DNA of 64,000 nucleotides from Rutidosis leptorrhynchoides. Lineage: Eukaryota; Streptophyta; Magnoliopsida; Asterales; Asteraceae. Below are positions 23,501-33,682 of the stretch, piece by piece (the first letter of the stretch is position 1; every line of letters begins with the position of its first letter). Under the pieces are notes generated by a model. That model saw only the letters and a program-made list of their open reading frames with translations, did no database searches and had not been told where the DNA came from. A program made the translations under genes and the position numbers. The DNA lies in contig NC_092341.1 of the NCBI RefSeq assembly GCF_046630445.1, forward strand, positions 34,389,501 through 34,453,500, in the 5' to 3' direction.

Positions 23501-25607
23501 TCGATGATTTGTATCGATATCTGTCTTCTTCTTTTAGCATTTGAATTTCTTCTGTTGCTGGTTCATATCCATTAGCTATAAGTGTAGCTAACATTTCAGC
23601 TTCATCAATTGGTTCATTACCTTCTCCTAAAGAACATTCTCCTGTTCCTTGTAATTCTGGAAATTCTTCTAATAATTCTGCATGTGCATCTATAGTTTGA
23701 ATATAATAACATGTATCATCTGCAGATTGTGGTTGTTGCATTGCTCTATCAACTGAAAAGGTAACACTCTCATCCTCTATACTTAGGGTCAATTTCTTAC
23801 TGAACACGTCTATCATTGCTTTAGCCGTGTTTAAGAATGGTCTTCCTAATATGAGAGGAACTTGAGAATCTTCTTCCATGTCCAGAACAACAAAATCTAC
23901 TGGAAATACTAAAGTACCAACTTTAACTAGCATGTTCTCCATTATCCCTCTAGGATATTTTATTGATCTATCGGCTAGTTGTATGCTTATTCTGGTTGGT
24001 TTAAATTCTCCAAGGTCTAGTTTAGCGTATAGTGAATACGGCATTAGATTTATACTAGCACCTAAGTCTGCCAATGCTTCTATTGAACTAAGACTACCCA
24101 AAAAACATGGAATTGTGAAACTTCCTGGATCAGATAATTTTTCTGGTATCTTATTCAACAGCACTGCTGAACAATTAGCATTCATGGTAACAGCCGAGAG
24201 TTCTTCCATTTTCTTTCTATTTGAGATTAGATCTTTCAAGAATTTAGCATATCTAGGCATTCCTGAAATCACATCAATGAAAGGAAGATTTACATTTATC
24301 TGTTTAAACATATCCAAGAATTTGGATTGCTCGGCTTCAAGTTTCTCTTTCTTCATTTTACTCGGGTAAGGAAGTGGTGGTTGGTATGGTTTAACATAAG
24401 GTTTAGCCTTAACTGTGTTATCTTCATTAACCTTTTCAACTACCGGTTCTTTTTCCTTATCTTGATTAGGTTGGGGTTCTTGTGGAGTAGGAATAGCTTC
24501 ATCAGAAGTTACAGGTATTTCAGGTGGTTTAAGTGTTGTACCACTTCTTGTGGTAATGGCTTTAGCTGTTTCATTCCGGGGGTTAGCATTTGTATCACTA
24601 GGTAGACTTCCCGGTTTTCTTTCACCTATTAACCTTGCTAGGTTACTTACTTCTTGTTCCAGATTTTGAATAGAAGCTTGTTGATTTCTAAATGCTTGAG
24701 CATTTTGTTCATTAGTTTGTTTATGAGATGTGAAAAACTGCGTTTGAGTTTCAACTAGCTTCGTCATCATATCTTCTAAATTCGGCTTTTTATCATCGGT
24801 TTGTTGTGGTGGTTTGTTTTGAAAATTAGGTCTTTGCTGATTGTAATTATTATTGGATACTTGTTGATTGCTAGGACCTTGTTGGTTGTTGTATGGAATA
24901 TTTCGGTTATAGTTCTGGTTTTGATTGTAAATTGGTCTTAGCGGTTGATAATTATTCTGATAATTATTTCCAGGTCTTTGGTTTATGTATGAAATATTCT
25001 CTCTTTGTTCCATTGTTAATTCAATACTGAGACAATCTTTTGTCAAATGTGGTCCTCCACACTGCTCACAACTAATTCGTATTGAGTGAATATCTTTAGT
25101 CATCTTTTCCATTCGTCTCTCGACAGCATCTATCTTTGCGGAAATGGAATCTAAGTCATGGCTAGAATCGGCTCTAGCTGCTTTAGATGATCTAACGATA
25201 TCTTTTTCTTGGTGCCACTCATGTGAGTGGGAAGCAGTGTTATCAATAATTTTGTAAGCATCAGTTTCGGTTTTCTTCATAATAGAACCACCAGCTGCTA
25301 TATCTATGTCTTTCCTTGTAGTGATGTCGCATCCTTGGTAGAATATTTGTACTATTTGACAGGTGTCTAAACCATGTTGCGGACATCCTCTCAACAACTT
25401 TCCAAATCTTGTCCACGCCTCATATAGAGTTTCATTTGGTTTCTGTGTGAACGTAACAATTTCTCCTTGAAGTCTTACGGCTTTAGATGCTGGAAAGAAT
25501 TGTTTAAGAAATTTTTCAACTAAAACGTCCCATGTATCAATCGCCCCTTCAGGTAACGATTCCAACCAATCTTTGGCTTCTCCCTTTAAAGTCCAGGGAA
25601 ATAACAT
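20574..25607 (-). pseudogene. Athila-1 gag-pol, main frame, with one internal stop
   Basis: One frame runs from 25607 to the TAA at 20574, broken only by a TGA at 22958-22956, between the RT motif LPFIDQMLERLA and the next RT block. Order: capsid (LFPWTLKGEAKDWL); knuckle CEQCGGPHLTKDC (CX2CX3HX4C, about 25070-25030); Gln/Asn-rich linker; protease with DLGAS instead of DSGA (near 24075); RT with FMDDF (near 22740); RNase H (MCDAS near 22300; TDHSALRYL near 22100); integrase HHCC (GGHYG through CDACQRAG, about 21660-21540), D in GIDFMGPF, D in SDRGTHF and E in SGQVENTN. All catalytic residues are visible, so the stop and the upstream gag frameshift are the only obvious lesions. The stop codon is followed at once by AAGTGTGGGGA, like the element's PPT. 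Confidence 0.93.
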
Positions 25608-26176
25608 GAGATATATCTGTTCATCCTCACTTCTCGGATTTTAAATAGTGTGCAGATCCTATTAAAGGTACGAAGATGTTCATTTGGATCTTCCTTCGGC
25701 GCACCACTAAATTGGCATTGATTAGTCACCATGTGTAGAATTTGTCCTTTGATTTCATAATCTGGCGCATTAATGTCTGGATGAGTAATTGCGTGACCTT
25801 GGCCAGTGCGTTTAGCTCTCATTCGGTCTTCCATACTTAATGGTTCCAGATTCTCCATAATTGAATTTGTTGAATCGGAATCACTAGAGGATTCTGATTT
25901 AATGGTTCGTTCCTCAACAATCTCTGTTTGAATGATTGGTGGTTCCGGAGGAAAGTTTAGTGGTTCAGGATCTATGAATCGTCCCTGAATATTCTCCGGA
26001 TTCTCAATTGTGAGGTCGGGTTCAAAAAATGGATTACCGGAAATTTGAACTGGAGTACTTGGTCGACTGGATGACGATTCTAAAGAAAAATCAACGGCGG
26101 TAATATTTGCTAAATGTCTTGATCTAGTTACAGGTGGTGAACGTACAAAAGGCGGTGAACGTCTTGCTCGGTGCAT
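25586..26176 (-). pseudogene. Athila-1 gag N-terminus, frameshifted from pol frame
   Basis: Starts ATG at 26176 (MHRARRSPPFVRSPPV). A disordered, acidic Ser-rich region follows, then the start of the capsid (PNEHLRTFNRICTLFKIR). The frame leaves the capsid reading near 25640-25610, where homology passes to the overlapping frame that starts at 25607 (EQIYLMLFPW). This looks like a one-base indel. A programmed shift is conceivable, but Athila gag and pol normally share one frame and no slippery heptamer is seen. Confidence 0.8.
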
Positions 26177-27510
26177 TCACTGAATATCCTATTAGTTTTT
26201 AAAAGGAAAGAAAAATTATAATAAGTTATCCAATCAATAGACTTTTCTGATTTTGCCCACGTTTCGAATAGCCAAAAGATGCAGCAGAAGGGCAGGATTC
26301 GTTTGGTCTCAATATAATTGAGGACTGTTTGGCTCCAATAACCCGGTCCACGTACAAATCCAACTATTACTACGAACCAGAAAATTTTGATGTCTATCAA
26401 TTTAACCACTTAAAATAAATTTTCGTAATTTTAAGAAAATTAGATAAGAAGTAGAATAAAAATCTATATCCTAAAACTAGAATAGCGAGAAATAAGAAAG
26501 AAAAAGAGTTCGTCGAAAAAGGTCGAAAAAGAAAAATGGTTGAAAAATAAAAGGTGACGGAAAAATAAAAGAAACTTATAAAACTTAAAAACACTTGACT
26601 AACCTAACCTTATTACTACAACTAACTTAAAATTATAATCTCAAATTGAGATTACTAATTGGAATGATAATTGATACATAGGAAAAAGTCGTCTAAAAAT
26701 ATTAAAGCTTACAGGAAAAACTAAATCCCAAATGGAAATAACTTAAAAAGAAACTAAAACTTAAAAAGGCGTCGCAAAATTCTAAAGCACCTAAATCTTA
26801 GTCTAAAGAAAAAGCACTTAAGGAATTCTACGGCAAAGCCTAAAAATCTAGAAGTAAAAATAACTATGGCAAAAACTAAGTTTAAAACTAAATATGAGCT
26901 AAAAATACAAATATTACGCTAAAACGATTAAAAAGGGACAAAATATAAAAATATACAAAAAGTTGTAAAAAGTTACAAATTTTTATAAAAATATTATTTT
27001 TATATTATTTTATAAAAGCATTAATTTTTATATATTAAAACTAATTATAATTAATTATACTAATTAAATTAAAACTTAAACTAAATTATAATAATAATTA
27101 AACTAATTAGGGTTAAAATAATAATAATAATTAATTACTCCTAATTAAATGCAGATTAGGGTTTCTGTCGGTGTCAGAGTGGCTCCGCGAGTTGCGGTAG
27201 TCGAGGCAGCAAACTCCGCGAGTCGCGGGGTTCTAGAATTCAACTCAGGTACAGTTTTTAATTCGACGTGTTTTTTTTTTTGTTTTATGTTTTAAATAAA
27301 AACAAAATACTTAAATAAAACTTATATAAAAATAAAGAAACTTTATAAAACTTAAATATTTAACAAAATCTTAAAAATACTTATATTTTTGTTTTCTTTT
27401 TATATTTTCGAATATTTAAAACGTATTTTTATAAAAACGAATTTTAATAAAAGTAAACTAAATTATTTTTTTTTTATATTAGCGTTGCTTCCGGCTTTTA
27501 AGCTAGATTG
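26177..27510 (-). other. Athila-1 leader between PBS and gag
   Basis: 1.3 kb, AT-rich, without credible ORF. It contains another palindrome pair at about 27183-27232 (centres 27191 and 27222, 31 bp apart, cores CCGCGAGTTGCGG and CTCCGCGAGTCGCGGGG). Confidence 0.7.
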
Positions 27511-27529
27511 TTCCCCGGCAGCGGCGCCA
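27511..27529 (-). other. Athila-1 primer binding site (tRNA-Asp type)
   Basis: The minus strand reads TGGCGCCGCTGCCGGGGAA, 8 bases inside the LTR edge. This matches the PBS type used by Athila elements. Confidence 0.85.
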
Positions 27530-27537
27530 AAAATACT

Positions 27538-29518
27538 TGATAGTTATGCGAGGTGTATATAAAATAGCTATTATATTTTAGCAGAAAATACTATTAAATA
27601 CGATACAATTTTACACAAGATATTTATTTATTTAGAGAATGGATATACTTAAACCTTGCTACAACACTTATAGGCAGTGTACCTAATCGTACAGTAGTGT
27701 AGTTTTTAGTAAGTCCGGTTCGTTCCACAGGGAAAATCTTTAAACAAAGCTTAACGCTATATTAGTTTACTTTTATAAAAATACAAATATATATATAAGT
27801 AATATTATTATTATAAAGGGGGGTTTTTACCGTTTAATGACCGGTTTGTCGATTTTAAAACTTTAGTCGCAGTTAAAACCAAATGTAAAATAATAAATAC
27901 AAGACTTAATTTAAAGCGTAAAGTAAATAACGATAATGAAATTGCGATTAATAAAAATGCGATAAAATAAACTTGCGATAATTAAAAAGTACGATAATTA
28001 AAAGTGCAATTAAATACAATAACAATAAAAATGCGATAATTAGAAGTGCAATTAAATATAAAATAAAGGAAATTAAATATGAAATAAAAGAATTATGCTT
28101 ATTTAAACTTCCGTAATCATGATGTTTGACGTGTTGATTTTAGTTTTATGCCCATGGGTTAATTGTCCTTTGTCCTGGATTATTTAATATGTCCGTCTGG
28201 TTTTTGTCCATAACAGTCCATCAGTCATAAATATAAAGTGCGAGTGTCCTCGTCAAATTATCCTTATACCCGAAGTTAAATATTCCAACTAATTGGGGAC
28301 TTAAACTGTAACAAGATTTTAATACTTTGTTTAATAATTACACCAGGATGTCGACTGAGTGTAACCCAAGGTTTTAATATTTTGTTATCAATTATACCAA
28401 GTGTCCTTGTACATAATTTCACCCCTGTTTTAATTATTCTAGTGGCTATTAATCCATTCCCGTGTCCAGTTAAATGAACGATTATTCGTACATATAAATA
28501 CCCCGTCCATCGTGTCCGATCGAGTGTATATGGTAATTTATAGGGACGCCCAATTGTAAATCTTTATATTAACATTAACAAACTATCATTTAGTTAAACA
28601 AATATAAAGCCCATTAATAGCCCATAGTCTAATTTTCACAAGTGTCGTTCCTTTGTCCAAACTCCAATTATGGTACAAAGCCCAATTACCCAATTTTAGT
28701 AATTAGCCCAACATCATGATTACTTCGTTTTAAATAAGCATAATAATAACTTAGCTACGAGACATTAAATTAAAAAGGTTGAACATAACTTACAATGATT
28801 AAAAATAGCGTAGCGTTACACGGACAGAATTTCGACTTACACCCTTACAATATTCGCTAACATACCCTTATTATTAGGATTAAAATTAAAATTAAAATTA
28901 AAATTAAAATATAAATATAAATATTTACGTATAGATATAGAGAGGATGGATATATATGTTGGTTTTTGCGATCAGAATTCGTTTGCTTTTATAGGGAGTT
29001 TCAGAATTTGGGGCTCCGCGACTCGCGGCCCTTTTTGCCTTCAAACTCCGCGAGTCGCGGAGTTTGTAAATACAGCTCACTCCATTTTGGCTCTTTGTTT
29101 ACCGACGGTTTATTATATAAATATAATATATATATAATTTATATAATTAATTATATATTATATTATAGTTAACTTGTAATTTTTAGTCCGTTGCGTCGAG
29201 CGTTGAGAGTTGACTCTGGTCCCGGTTCCGGATTTTCGAATGCCCTTGCGTACAATTTAATATCTTGTACTTTGCATTTTGAATCTTGTACTCTTGTAAT
29301 TTCGAGACGTTTCTTATCAATAATTGGAACCTCTTTGATTGTCTTTTGTATTTTTGAGCTTTTTGGTCGTTTGCGTCTTCAATTCGTCGAATCTGTCTTT
29401 TGTCTTCACCTTTTATTATTTAAACGAATATCACTTGTAAATAGAACAATTGCAACTAAAAGCTTGTCTTTCTTGAGGAATAATGCTATGAAATATATGT
29501 TCGTTTTTAGCATTATCA
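27538..29518 (-). repeat. Athila-1 5' LTR (1981 bp)
   Basis: Pairs with 12711-14710. Differences seen are about ten substitutions plus AT-repeat length changes. TATA is at 28987-28993 (complement), with palindromes centred at 29022 and 29054. Confidence 0.92.
28987..29066 (-). promoter_or_regulatory. LTR core promoter with paired palindromes (Athila-1 5' LTR)
   Basis: Second copy of the cassette: palindromes 29042-29066 and 29016-29028, centres 32 bp apart, then TATAAAAGC. As this is the 5' LTR, it should drive genomic RNA of Athila-1. Confidence 0.75.
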
Positions 29519-29523
29519 ATTAC

Positions 29524-29811
29524 TAATGATAATACTGATAAATTGTATTATGTTCATAAAAATCTTTATATTATTAATAATGATTTTTATGATAATGGTA
29601 ATTATAAGAATAACAATAATAAGAATATTAATAATAACTAAAATCATAAATTTTACTACTATATAATAATACTGATATTAATATTAAATAATAATAATAA
29701 AAGTAATAACATTAATATAACAACTATAGTTTATCTTGTAATTTTAATACATTAATATTACATATTACTAATTATGTAATATTTAATAATTATATGATAT
29801 ATGTATAATAC

Positions 29812-29862
<51 letters not shown>

Positions 29863-30179
29863 TTCTAATATACATATCGTAATAATTATTTATAGGAATC
29901 ATATATATTTATATACAGCTTCATTTCAAATTAACGCTTAATTATTTTGTATCTTATCTTATATATTTAATTCGTAGTGTTTACATTATATTTATATTTG
30001 TATATACATATTTATTTACAAACAATTGTTCGTGAATCTTCGGGACTGGTCGAATGGTTAAATGAAACTATGTAAACAGTTCAAAAGTTTTGAGACTCAA
30101 CATTACAGACTTTGCTTATCGTATCGAAATTACATATAGATCAAGTTTAAATTTGGTCGGAAATTTCCGGGTCATCACA
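29524..30179 (-). repeat. G1 LTR, segment 3 (transcription-upstream end)
   Basis: AT-rich, with a TA microsatellite (about 29815-29858). It ends AATTTCCGGGTCATCACA at 30179, matching the G2 terminus at 59927. No gene is present. Confidence 0.75.
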
Positions 30180-31862
30180 AGGGGTGTACCACCCAAAAGA
30201 TACTCTCCAAATAGAGAAGCCCAAAGGTTGAGGTATCCTATTGCTAATATTGCACAAGGAAACTTGTCAAGAGAAGCACAAAGATTCAAAGATGCATTAT
30301 ATTCTGAAGAAATTCCAACTACCATTGACCAAGCAATGAAATTCGAAAATTGGAGAAAGGCTATGGGAGAAGAAATAGAAGCACTTAAGAAAAATGACAC
30401 ATGGGAAAAATGTGTTATCCCTCAAGAGAAGAAACTTGTAGGATGTCAATGGGTGTTCACAATAAAGCGCAAACCAGACGGAACAATTGAAAGATATAAA
30501 GCTCGACTGGTTGCAAAAGGGTACACTCAGACATACGGGATTGATTACTCCGAAACCTTCTCACCAGTTGCAAAGATTGATACCATTAGAGTTCTCTTCT
30601 CTATCGCTGCAAATGAAGATTGGCCACTTCATCAATTTGATGTAAAGAATGCTTTTCTCCATGGCGAATTAAAAGAGGAAGTCTATATGGAAGCACCACC
30701 TGGATTCTCCGCCAACTTTAAAAACAGGGAAGTTTGTCGACTTAAAAAGGCTTTATATGGGCTAAAACAATCACCACGGGCTTGGTTTGGGAGATTTACT
30801 CTATTCATGAAAAAATATGATTTTAAACAAAGCAACTCGGATCATACTCTCTTTTTTAAACGAAAAGGAAATTTAATTACATGCTTAATCATTTATGTTG
30901 ATGATATGATAATAACAGGAAATGATAAAGAGGAAATTTCTAAATTAAAATTGAACTTATTTAAAGAATTTGAAATGAAAGATTTGGGCAGACTTAAGTA
31001 TTTTTTGGGGATTAAGGTATTACGATCCCAACAGGGAATATTTATCTGTCAAAAGAAGTATGTTCTTGATTTTCTTGCAGAAACAAGTATGATTGATTGC
31101 AAACCAGCTGATACTCCAATGATTCCAAATCAGAAGCTGTATATGGAAGATGAAGCTGATCTTGCTGACAAAGGGCAATACCAAAGGATGGTGGGAAAAC
31201 TCATCTATCTTGCTCACACTTGGCCTGATATAGCACATGCAGTTGGAGTTGTGAGTCAGTTTATGCATCAACCACAAGTTCACCATATGGAAGCTGTCAT
31301 GAGAATCATCAGATACTTGAAGAAGACATCAGATCATGGAGTTGTTTTTAAAGGACATGGACACCTAAAGACTCAAATATATACAGATGCAAGTTGGGCA
31401 GGAGAAAAATGGGATAGAAGATCAACATCCGGATTCTTCACACTTGTTGGGGGTAATCTAGTGGCATGGAGGAGTAAGAAACAAAAGGTTGTCTCACTTT
31501 CAAGTGCCGAATCAGAATTTAGAGGAATAGCAAAAGGAGTAGTCGAAGCCTTATGGATCAAGAAGTTGCTAATAGAGATCGGTTTTCCACCTCAAGAAGC
31601 TATTCAAATCTTCTGTGACAATGAAGCAGCGATTGCCATCTCAGAAAACCCTGTTCAGCATGACCGTACCAAACATGTGGAAATAGATGGACATTTTATC
31701 CGTGAAAAATTAGATGGTGAAATTATTTCTCTCCCATCCATCATATCAGAAGACCAATTAGCTGATATCCTCACCAAATCCGTCAATGGGAGATTATTCA
31801 GTGAAGTTCTTAGCAAGTTGAATATTGAAAACTCCACTGTTCAACTTGAGGGGGAGTGTTAA
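30180..31862 (+). CDS. Copia-1 pol, C-terminal part (RT and RNase H), open but 5'-truncated
   Basis: The open frame continues leftward into the G1 LTR, giving an apparent ATG at 30090 that is an accident of the insertion. True Copia sequence starts at GVPPKRYSPN. The RT domain includes WVFTIKRKPDGTIERYKARLVAKGYTQ (written here as the standard RVT_2 block, about 30450-30530) and catalytic YVDDM near 30895. RNase H has YTDASWAG (near 31380), SSAESEFR (near 31500) and CDNEAAI. No stop or frameshift interrupts it. The TAA at 31860-31862 lies inside the LTR (TGTTAA). Protease and integrase are outside the window, so this copy cannot work as it stands. Confidence 0.92.
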   Translation, partial: RGVPPKRYSPNREAQRLRYPIANIAQGNLSREAQRFKDALYSEEIPTTIDQAMKFENWRKAMGEEIEALKKNDTWEKCVIPQEKKLVGCQWVFTIKRKPDGTIERYKARLVAKGYTQTYGIDYSETFSPVAKIDTIRVLFSIAANEDWPLHQFDVKNAFLHGELKEEVYMEAPPGFSANFKNREVCRLKKALYGLKQSPRAWFGRFTLFMKKYDFKQSNSDHTLFFKRKGNLITCLIIYVDDMIITGNDKEEISKLKLNLFKEFEMKDLGRLKYFLGIKVLRSQQGIFICQKKYVLDFLAETSMIDCKPADTPMIPNQKLYMEDEADLADKGQYQRMVGKLIYLAHTWPDIAHAVGVVSQFMHQPQVHHMEAVMRIIRYLKKTSDHGVVFKGHGHLKTQIYTDASWAGEKWDRRSTSGFFTLVGGNLVAWRSKKQKVVSLSSAESEFRGIAKGVVEALWIKKLLIEIGFPPQEAIQIFCDNEAAIAISENPVQHDRTKHVEIDGHFIREKLDGEIISLPSIISEDQLADILTKSVNGRLFSEVLSKLNIENSTVQLEGEC

Positions 31863-32185
31863 AGTGCATCATCATCAAAAGAGGCAACAAAGTCAAATAA
31901 CCATATTTGATTATTTGACTTATTGGGATCAGATTCTAGCTTCATCATTTCCCAGTTTAAAGTCACAAGGGTCAAATAAATGCCAAGAATAACAGCTCAA
32001 AAGCTTGCATATTGGGGGTCCCAAGAGCATAATTGGTTTCTACCACTTGGAGCCTACCCACTTTAGGATGTAGCCGTTATGTGTTTTGTGTATATAACAC
32101 TTAGTAGTATGGAACTAGAAATCAATTCTAGCTTGTATCAAATAATCATCTTATCAATACAAACTATCAATTTCTTATTTTAACA
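31857..32185 (+). repeat. Copia-1 3' LTR (329 bp)
   Basis: Starts TGTTAAAGTGC directly after the purine tract and ends TTATTTTAACA. A promoter-like GTGTATATAACAC is near 32087. The flank begins TACAC; the partner duplication lies outside the window. Confidence 0.85.
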
Positions 32186-33682
32186 TACACATCTAAATCA
32201 ATTTGTATTATTCCCCATTTAGATTGTTGCTAATATGAAACCACTTTAATCTGCTTTTAATATTTGTTAATCCTTTTACTTTCTTCTTTAAGACAACAAC
32301 TCATCAATGATCTCAAATGTATTCTTTACAGTTGGTAGCTTCATGCTAGATTTACTCTATAACCATATTCTAGACTTCTCTACAAAGTTTTTAGCTTTTT
32401 AGAGACCCAAAAAGAGAGTAAAGGATAAGAGTATGACAACTTTATTATCAATGGTAGTCACGTTTGCAAGAATTAATTATTAATCTTGTTAGTGCAGGAT
32501 TTTAAGGCTAAATTTAAGAATAATGACAATGAGGGGGACCATTAGGAAAATTCCATTATCAACGTCTCTTTCTACTTTTCGATAAATGGCTAACTACGAC
32601 CTTCATGTTGCTTATATATTCACCTCAATAGAGAGATAAGAGAACCCCATCAACTATCAGCAAAAGATGTGGCGAAAGAAGAAGAAAATGATCAAAGACG
32701 GCAAATGTGATGACGATGATGATGATGATGGTGATGATGATGATGACAACGACGATATGGCTCGTTGATCGAGTGCATAATGTGAAGAACAACACCCTAT
32801 TTCATTTGATCTTCTTATGGTTAAATGGATTAGCTAAAAGGGATGATAACATTAAGAGGCAAGTCATTCAGGCAAAGGGAAGGTGATGCCTTTCTTCCAG
32901 AAAATTGTTTTTGTGTTTATGCTTGTAATTTGTGTTTGTTTAAGTTCGTTTTTTATCAGTCAAGTTTGAGTTAATGTCATGATCATTTGAGTTAATGTCG
33001 TGAACTTTAGATCGTTTATGATCATCATGTAACTTGGTATGTTGTTATGTTGTTCTTTGGGTGTATATGGTTGTTGATGCATTTATCATCATGTAACTCA
33101 ACTAATAGAATGTTCTTGTTTTGAGATTTCATTCATATCTTGCTACATCGATCTATCTTGTACTTAATTGTTTACTATAGTAATCTCAGTCATATCTCAT
33201 TAACGTATTATGGGGTGATCAGGTAAATTATCAGAAACGGCCACGAAATAACTCAATTAAGCCCCAGAAATATGAGTGAAATTATTCCCCTCATGGTGTA
33301 GCCTAAACATGTAAAAGCTTATCAGTTTACCCATTTACCCGCTTATCAGTTGTTATGTGTGCATTTGTAATTAAGGTTCCTATTGATTTACACTCATTTA
33401 TCTTTGTATATCAATAATAATAATTCAAATTCATTTCTTTGATTTTTTTAATACGTATGAAAATCTTTGGTTTAAACCTATATTACAAAAGCATAATGCT
33501 TCACATAATCTACATCAATAGTGTGACAGATTAGACCCAAGCTTTATGTAGTAACATATCCTTACTGTAAAGCTAATTAGGCCCAAGCTTAATATAGTAA
33601 CATATCCTTATAATAAAGCTTATAATACCAACGAACAGGATTCGTGTCACGTAGCATTCTGATTATCTAAAAATAAATCTGC
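32186..33682 (+). other. Host intergenic region left of the SURNod19 genes
   Basis: 1.5 kb of ordinary AT-rich sequence. The only notable item is a GAT microsatellite inside a short ORF (32667-32768). Nothing else recognisable. Confidence 0.6.
32667..32768 (+). CDS. Possible 33-residue peptide, basic head and Asp run
   Basis: ATG to TGA, 33 codons: MWRKKKKMIKDGKC followed by a run of aspartates with single Gly and Asn, then MAR. A TATA-like TTATATATTC lies about 50 bp upstream (near 32612). The Asp run is the translation of a GAT microsatellite, so this may be chance. No family is recognised. Confidence 0.2.
   Translation: MWRKKKKMIKDGKCDDDDDDDGDDDDDNDDMAR

Larger units (their letters stand above)
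12711..29518 (-). mobile_element. Athila-1: full-length Athila-lineage Ty3/Gypsy element
   Basis: A 16.8-kb element flanked by the 5-bp duplication ATTAC (12706-12710, 29519-29523). The 5' LTR is on the right (27538-29518) and the 3' LTR on the left (12711-14710). Minus-strand order is PBS, leader, gag-pol, small zinc-knuckle ORF, AT-rich spacer, ATHILA ORF, spacer, PPT, LTR. Athila assignment rests on the TGGCGCCGCTGCCGGGGAA PBS, the gag and pol sequence type, and the extra ORF after pol. About ten substitutions between LTRs were seen by eye, so it is young. It carries at least two frameshifts and two in-frame stops. Confidence 0.93.
1..30179 (-). mobile_element. Gypsy element G1: 5' leader, PBS and 5' LTR, split by two nested insertions
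   Basis: Minus-strand LTR retrotransposon. Positions 1-579 are its internal 5' end (gag-like start and leader), followed by a PBS complement and a long LTR. The LTR lies in three pieces (580-1279, 10700-12710, 29524-30179) because a Tekay and an Athila element landed in it. The right terminus reads GGGTCATCACA, so the LTR starts TGTGATGACCC on the minus strand, the same terminus as element G2 near 59927. DNA right of 30179 is Copia pol, so G1 inserted into a Copia element. Only one end of G1 is in the window, so its target duplication cannot be checked. Confidence 0.85.
30180..32185 (+). mobile_element. Copia-1 (Tork-like), 3' half only
   Basis: Pol (RT, RNase H), a polypurine tract (TTGAGGGGGAG, about 31846-31856) and a 329-bp 3' LTR. 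The 5' half is displaced to the left of the window by insertion of G1. The LTR begins TGTTA and ends TAACA. Confidence 0.9.
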
